A stretch of DNA of 64,000 nucleotides, taken from assembly GCA_009692845.1 (NCBI GenBank), contig SHYK01000002.1, positions 372,001 to 436,000 of the forward strand, read 5' to 3'. Position numbers and translations under genes: made by a program. The first letter of the stretch is position 1; every line of letters begins with the position of its first letter. The DNA comes from Chloroflexota bacterium. GTDB taxonomy: Bacteria > Chloroflexota > UBA6077 > SHYK01. Shown here one piece after another: positions 62,043 to 64,000 of the stretch. The notes below the pieces were generated by a model. That model did no database searches and was not told the DNA's origin. It saw only the letters and a list, made by a program, of their open reading frames with translations.

Positions 62043-62127
62043 GTTTGACCTTCTCAGCCGACCCTCCACCCATTGCCGGTCTTTTCAAGCCGTCGCTACA
62101 ATCGAGAGCGAGGCAGAAGGAGCGCTT

Positions 62128-63573
62128 GTGTCACAAGAGACTAGGTTCGTTCAGGATATCGCTGATCAGGAAGACGACTTTTCGCGCTGGTACACCGACG
62201 TTGTCCTCAAAGCAGAGCTAGCTGATTACTCACCGGTCCGGGGCTGCATGGTCATCCGCCCCTATGGCTTCGCCCTGTGGGAAAATATGCGCGATGCTCT
62301 TGATTCCCGGATCAAGGCCACCGGCCACGTCAATGCGTATTTCCCACTTTTTATCCCAGAGAGCCTCCTCAAGAAGGAAGCCGAGCACGTGGAGGGCTTC
62401 AACCCTGAGGTCGCCTGGGTTACCGCGGCCGGGGACGAGGACCTTGAAGAACGGCTGGCGATCCGGCCTACCTCCGAGGTCATGATCCTGACGATGTACA
62501 GCAAGTGGGTTCAGTCCTGGCGCGATCTCCCGCTCCTCATCAACCAATGGGCCAATGTCGTCCGCTGGGAGAAACGAACCCACATGTTTCTGCGCACCAC
62601 TGAATTCCTCTGGCAGGAGGGCCATACCGCCCATCGTACCGAGCAAGAGGCACAGGAAGAGGTCCTCCGGATGTTGGAGGTTTATCGAGATTTTGTCGAA
62701 ACGGAGCTCGCGATCCCCCTGGTCCTTGGTCGTAAGTCAGAGAGTGAGAAGTTCGCCGGCGCGCAGGCAACCTACACTATCGAAGCGATGATGGGGGACG
62801 GGCGAGCCTTACAGGCGGGCACCTCTCATGGTTTCGGCCAGCACTTCGCGGAGGCGTTCAACATCAGCTTCCTGGATATGGACGGCGAGCGCCGCAATGC
62901 CTGGACCACGAGCTGGGGCATGACCACGCGATTGATCGGGGCCCTCATCATGACGCATGGAGACGCCTCAGGTCTGATCCTGCCTCCACGGGTAGCTCCC
63001 CACCAGGTGGTCGTCATCCCAATCTTTCGAAAAGATGATGAAGAGGAGCGGGTTCGGGAAGCGATCAACGAGATAACTCAGCGACTCGCCGGCCAGGTAC
63101 GGCTGCACGTCGACTGGTCGGAGCACACGCCGGGCTGGAAATTCAATGAGTGGGAGCTCCGCGGCGTACCGATCCGATTGGAGATCGGTCCCCGGGACGT
63201 GGCGGCCGGACAAGCGACGGTGGTCCGTCGGGATACTCGCGAGAAGCAGGCCGTTCCGCTCGGTGAGCTCGCGACGCGCCTGCCTGCTTTGCTCGACGAC
63301 ATCCAACACGCGCTCTTCGAGCGCGCACTCGCCTTTCGTGAATCGCGAACGCATCAGATCAGCTCAATCGATGAGCTCGCAGCGCAGATCGAGCAAGAGC
63401 GAGGCTTTTTCTGGGCCGTCTGGTGTGGCAGCGCCGCCTGCGAGACTGCCGTGAAAACCCGTACCGGGGCCACCCTACGTTGCCTGCCTCTGGAAGGCGG
63501 TGACGGGGTGGGCCCCTGTCTGGTGTGCGGGCAGAGCGGTGGGAAGACTGCTATCTTTGCGAGAGCCTATTGA
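62128..63573 (+). CDS. proS: Proline-tRNA ligase, short archaeal/eukaryal type
   Basis: GTG 62128 with AAGGAGC upstream gives 481 residues. Class II motifs: RPTSEVMILTMYSKW, WANVVRWEKRTHMFLRTTEF, TSHGFGQHFAEAF, and WGMTTRLIGALIMTHGD. The C-terminal zinc-type domain has FFWAVWCGSAACE and CLVCGQSGGKTAIF with a pair of Cys clusters. The bacterial editing insertion is absent, as in the short type. It is divergent from alr. Confidence 0.95.
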   Translation: MSQETRFVQDIADQEDDFSRWYTDVVLKAELADYSPVRGCMVIRPYGFALWENMRDALDSRIKATGHVNAYFPLFIPESLLKKEAEHVEGFNPEVAWVTAAGDEDLEERLAIRPTSEVMILTMYSKWVQSWRDLPLLINQWANVVRWEKRTHMFLRTTEFLWQEGHTAHRTEQEAQEEVLRMLEVYRDFVETELAIPLVLGRKSESEKFAGAQATYTIEAMMGDGRALQAGTSHGFGQHFAEAFNISFLDMDGERRNAWTTSWGMTTRLIGALIMTHGDASGLILPPRVAPHQVVVIPIFRKDDEEERVREAINEITQRLAGQVRLHVDWSEHTPGWKFNEWELRGVPIRLEIGPRDVAAGQATVVRRDTREKQAVPLGELATRLPALLDDIQHALFERALAFRESRTHQISSIDELAAQIEQERGFFWAVWCGSAACETAVKTRTGATLRCLPLEGGDGVGPCLVCGQSGGKTAIFARAY

Positions 63574-64000
63574 CGGCTGAAGACCCGTTCGATGACCTAC
63601 TCCGCCGACTGGTCTCCGGGGGCCCGATTCCCATTGAGTCCCTCGAATCGTTGAGCGGGCTCGAGGACGCGACCCTGGTGCGCTTCAGTGAGAGCTGGGG
63701 GAAATGCGGTCCTGATCAACGCGCTGAGCTGATCTGGCAGGTACTCGGAGCCAGCCGCCAGAATATGGCCCTCGATTTCGTCGCAGTCTGCCAAATTGCC
63801 GCAGGGGATCCGTCGCCGGTCGTGCGAGAGCAAGCCTTCCAGCTCGCTGCTGAAGACGGAAGCTTCGAATTATTTGAGCTATGCCTGACCGGGGCGGGCG
63901 ATGATCCTGACCACGAGGCCCGGGTGGCCGCGATCGATGCGGTGGGCGTCTTTACCCTTCAGGCTCAGGTGGATGAGTGGCCCCTGTCGTTGCAGGCGAA
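63570..64000 (+). CDS. HEAT-repeat-like protein, 5' part (runs off the window)
   Basis: TTG 63570 overlaps the proS stop (TTGA) and the frame is open to the window end, at least 143 codons. Repeated helical units are visible: LVRFSESWGKCGPDQRAELIWQ, DPSPVVREQAFQLAAEDG, and DPDHEARVAAIDAVGVF, with the PxVRxxA and HEARVAA patterns of HEAT or Armadillo repeats. These mediate protein contacts; a specific role cannot be assigned. Translational coupling to proS is evident. Confidence 0.65.
   Translation, partial: MTAEDPFDDLLRRLVSGGPIPIESLESLSGLEDATLVRFSESWGKCGPDQRAELIWQVLGASRQNMALDFVAVCQIAAGDPSPVVREQAFQLAAEDGSFELFELCLTGAGDDPDHEARVAAIDAVGVFTLQAQVDEWPLSLQA

Noticed and set aside
1-64000. CRISPR array or phage structural genes
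   Set aside because: No regularly spaced repeats of 24-37 bases and no capsid, terminase or tail genes were seen.

Overview
The window looks like a chromosomal segment of a GC-rich, Gram-positive-like bacterium, most probably Chloroflexota. This is an inference from gene content, not a phylogeny. Pointers are secreted proteins with Thr/Pro-rich linkers, a cell-wall WRKADNWTA-type domain, an F420-type (deazaflavin) oxidoreductase, an IleS with HHAW/MHKS-type signature motifs, a short archaeal/eukaryal-type ProS, and a tmRNA tag ending YALAA. Several frame breaks sit in homopolymer runs (near 5152, 15095 and 20301), so some 'pseudogenes' may be assembly errors.

Layout. 1-5.8 kb: the 5' end of a putative selenoprotein (SelW/Rdx type, CxxU) cut by the window edge, a cupin, a secreted GH99-like protein, a VanY-type peptidase, a methyltransferase, a carboxymuconolactone-decarboxylase-like protein, an ABC remnant and a small secreted protein, closed by a strong terminator. 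6.3-17.4 kb: an orphan molybdenum hydroxylase large subunit, a broken metallo-beta-lactamase/receiver fusion, lemA-htpX, small redox proteins (deazaflavin type, DCC, DUF2071), a secreted protein, a membrane-anchored sulfite-oxidase-fold enzyme (frameshifted) and an alpha/beta hydrolase with Thr at the nucleophile position. 17.5-24.2 kb: a likely acid-catabolism cluster (MmgE/PrpD, HpcH aldolase, two MFS carriers) with gene debris.

24.3-28.2 kb is the trans-translation region: a complete tmRNA gene (ssrA, minus strand) whose 3' end is duplicated as a 20-bp direct repeat around a 0.58-kb remnant of an integrated element, and smpB 2.4 kb away on the same strand. 28-36 kb: CtpA-type protease, a lipoprotein with a G1 (eqolisin) peptidase domain, and a membrane-fusion protein plus heterodimeric ABC exporter. 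36-40 kb: two paralogous two-TM proteins of an unrecognised family flanking an amidohydrolase and a tyrosine recombinase. 40-46 kb: cytidylate-kinase-like protein and the siroheme/sulfite(nitrite) reductase operon (reductase, hemD, cysG) with a recognisable promoter.

46-64 kb is mostly housekeeping: ileS-lspA-rluD-gltX, a vapBC module, tRNA-Gln and tRNA-Glu, tatA, rplY, recJ, small membrane proteins, nnr-acpS, an XRE regulator with divergent promoters, alr (apparently leaderless, with a frame problem at its start), proS and the beginning of a HEAT-repeat protein that runs off the end.
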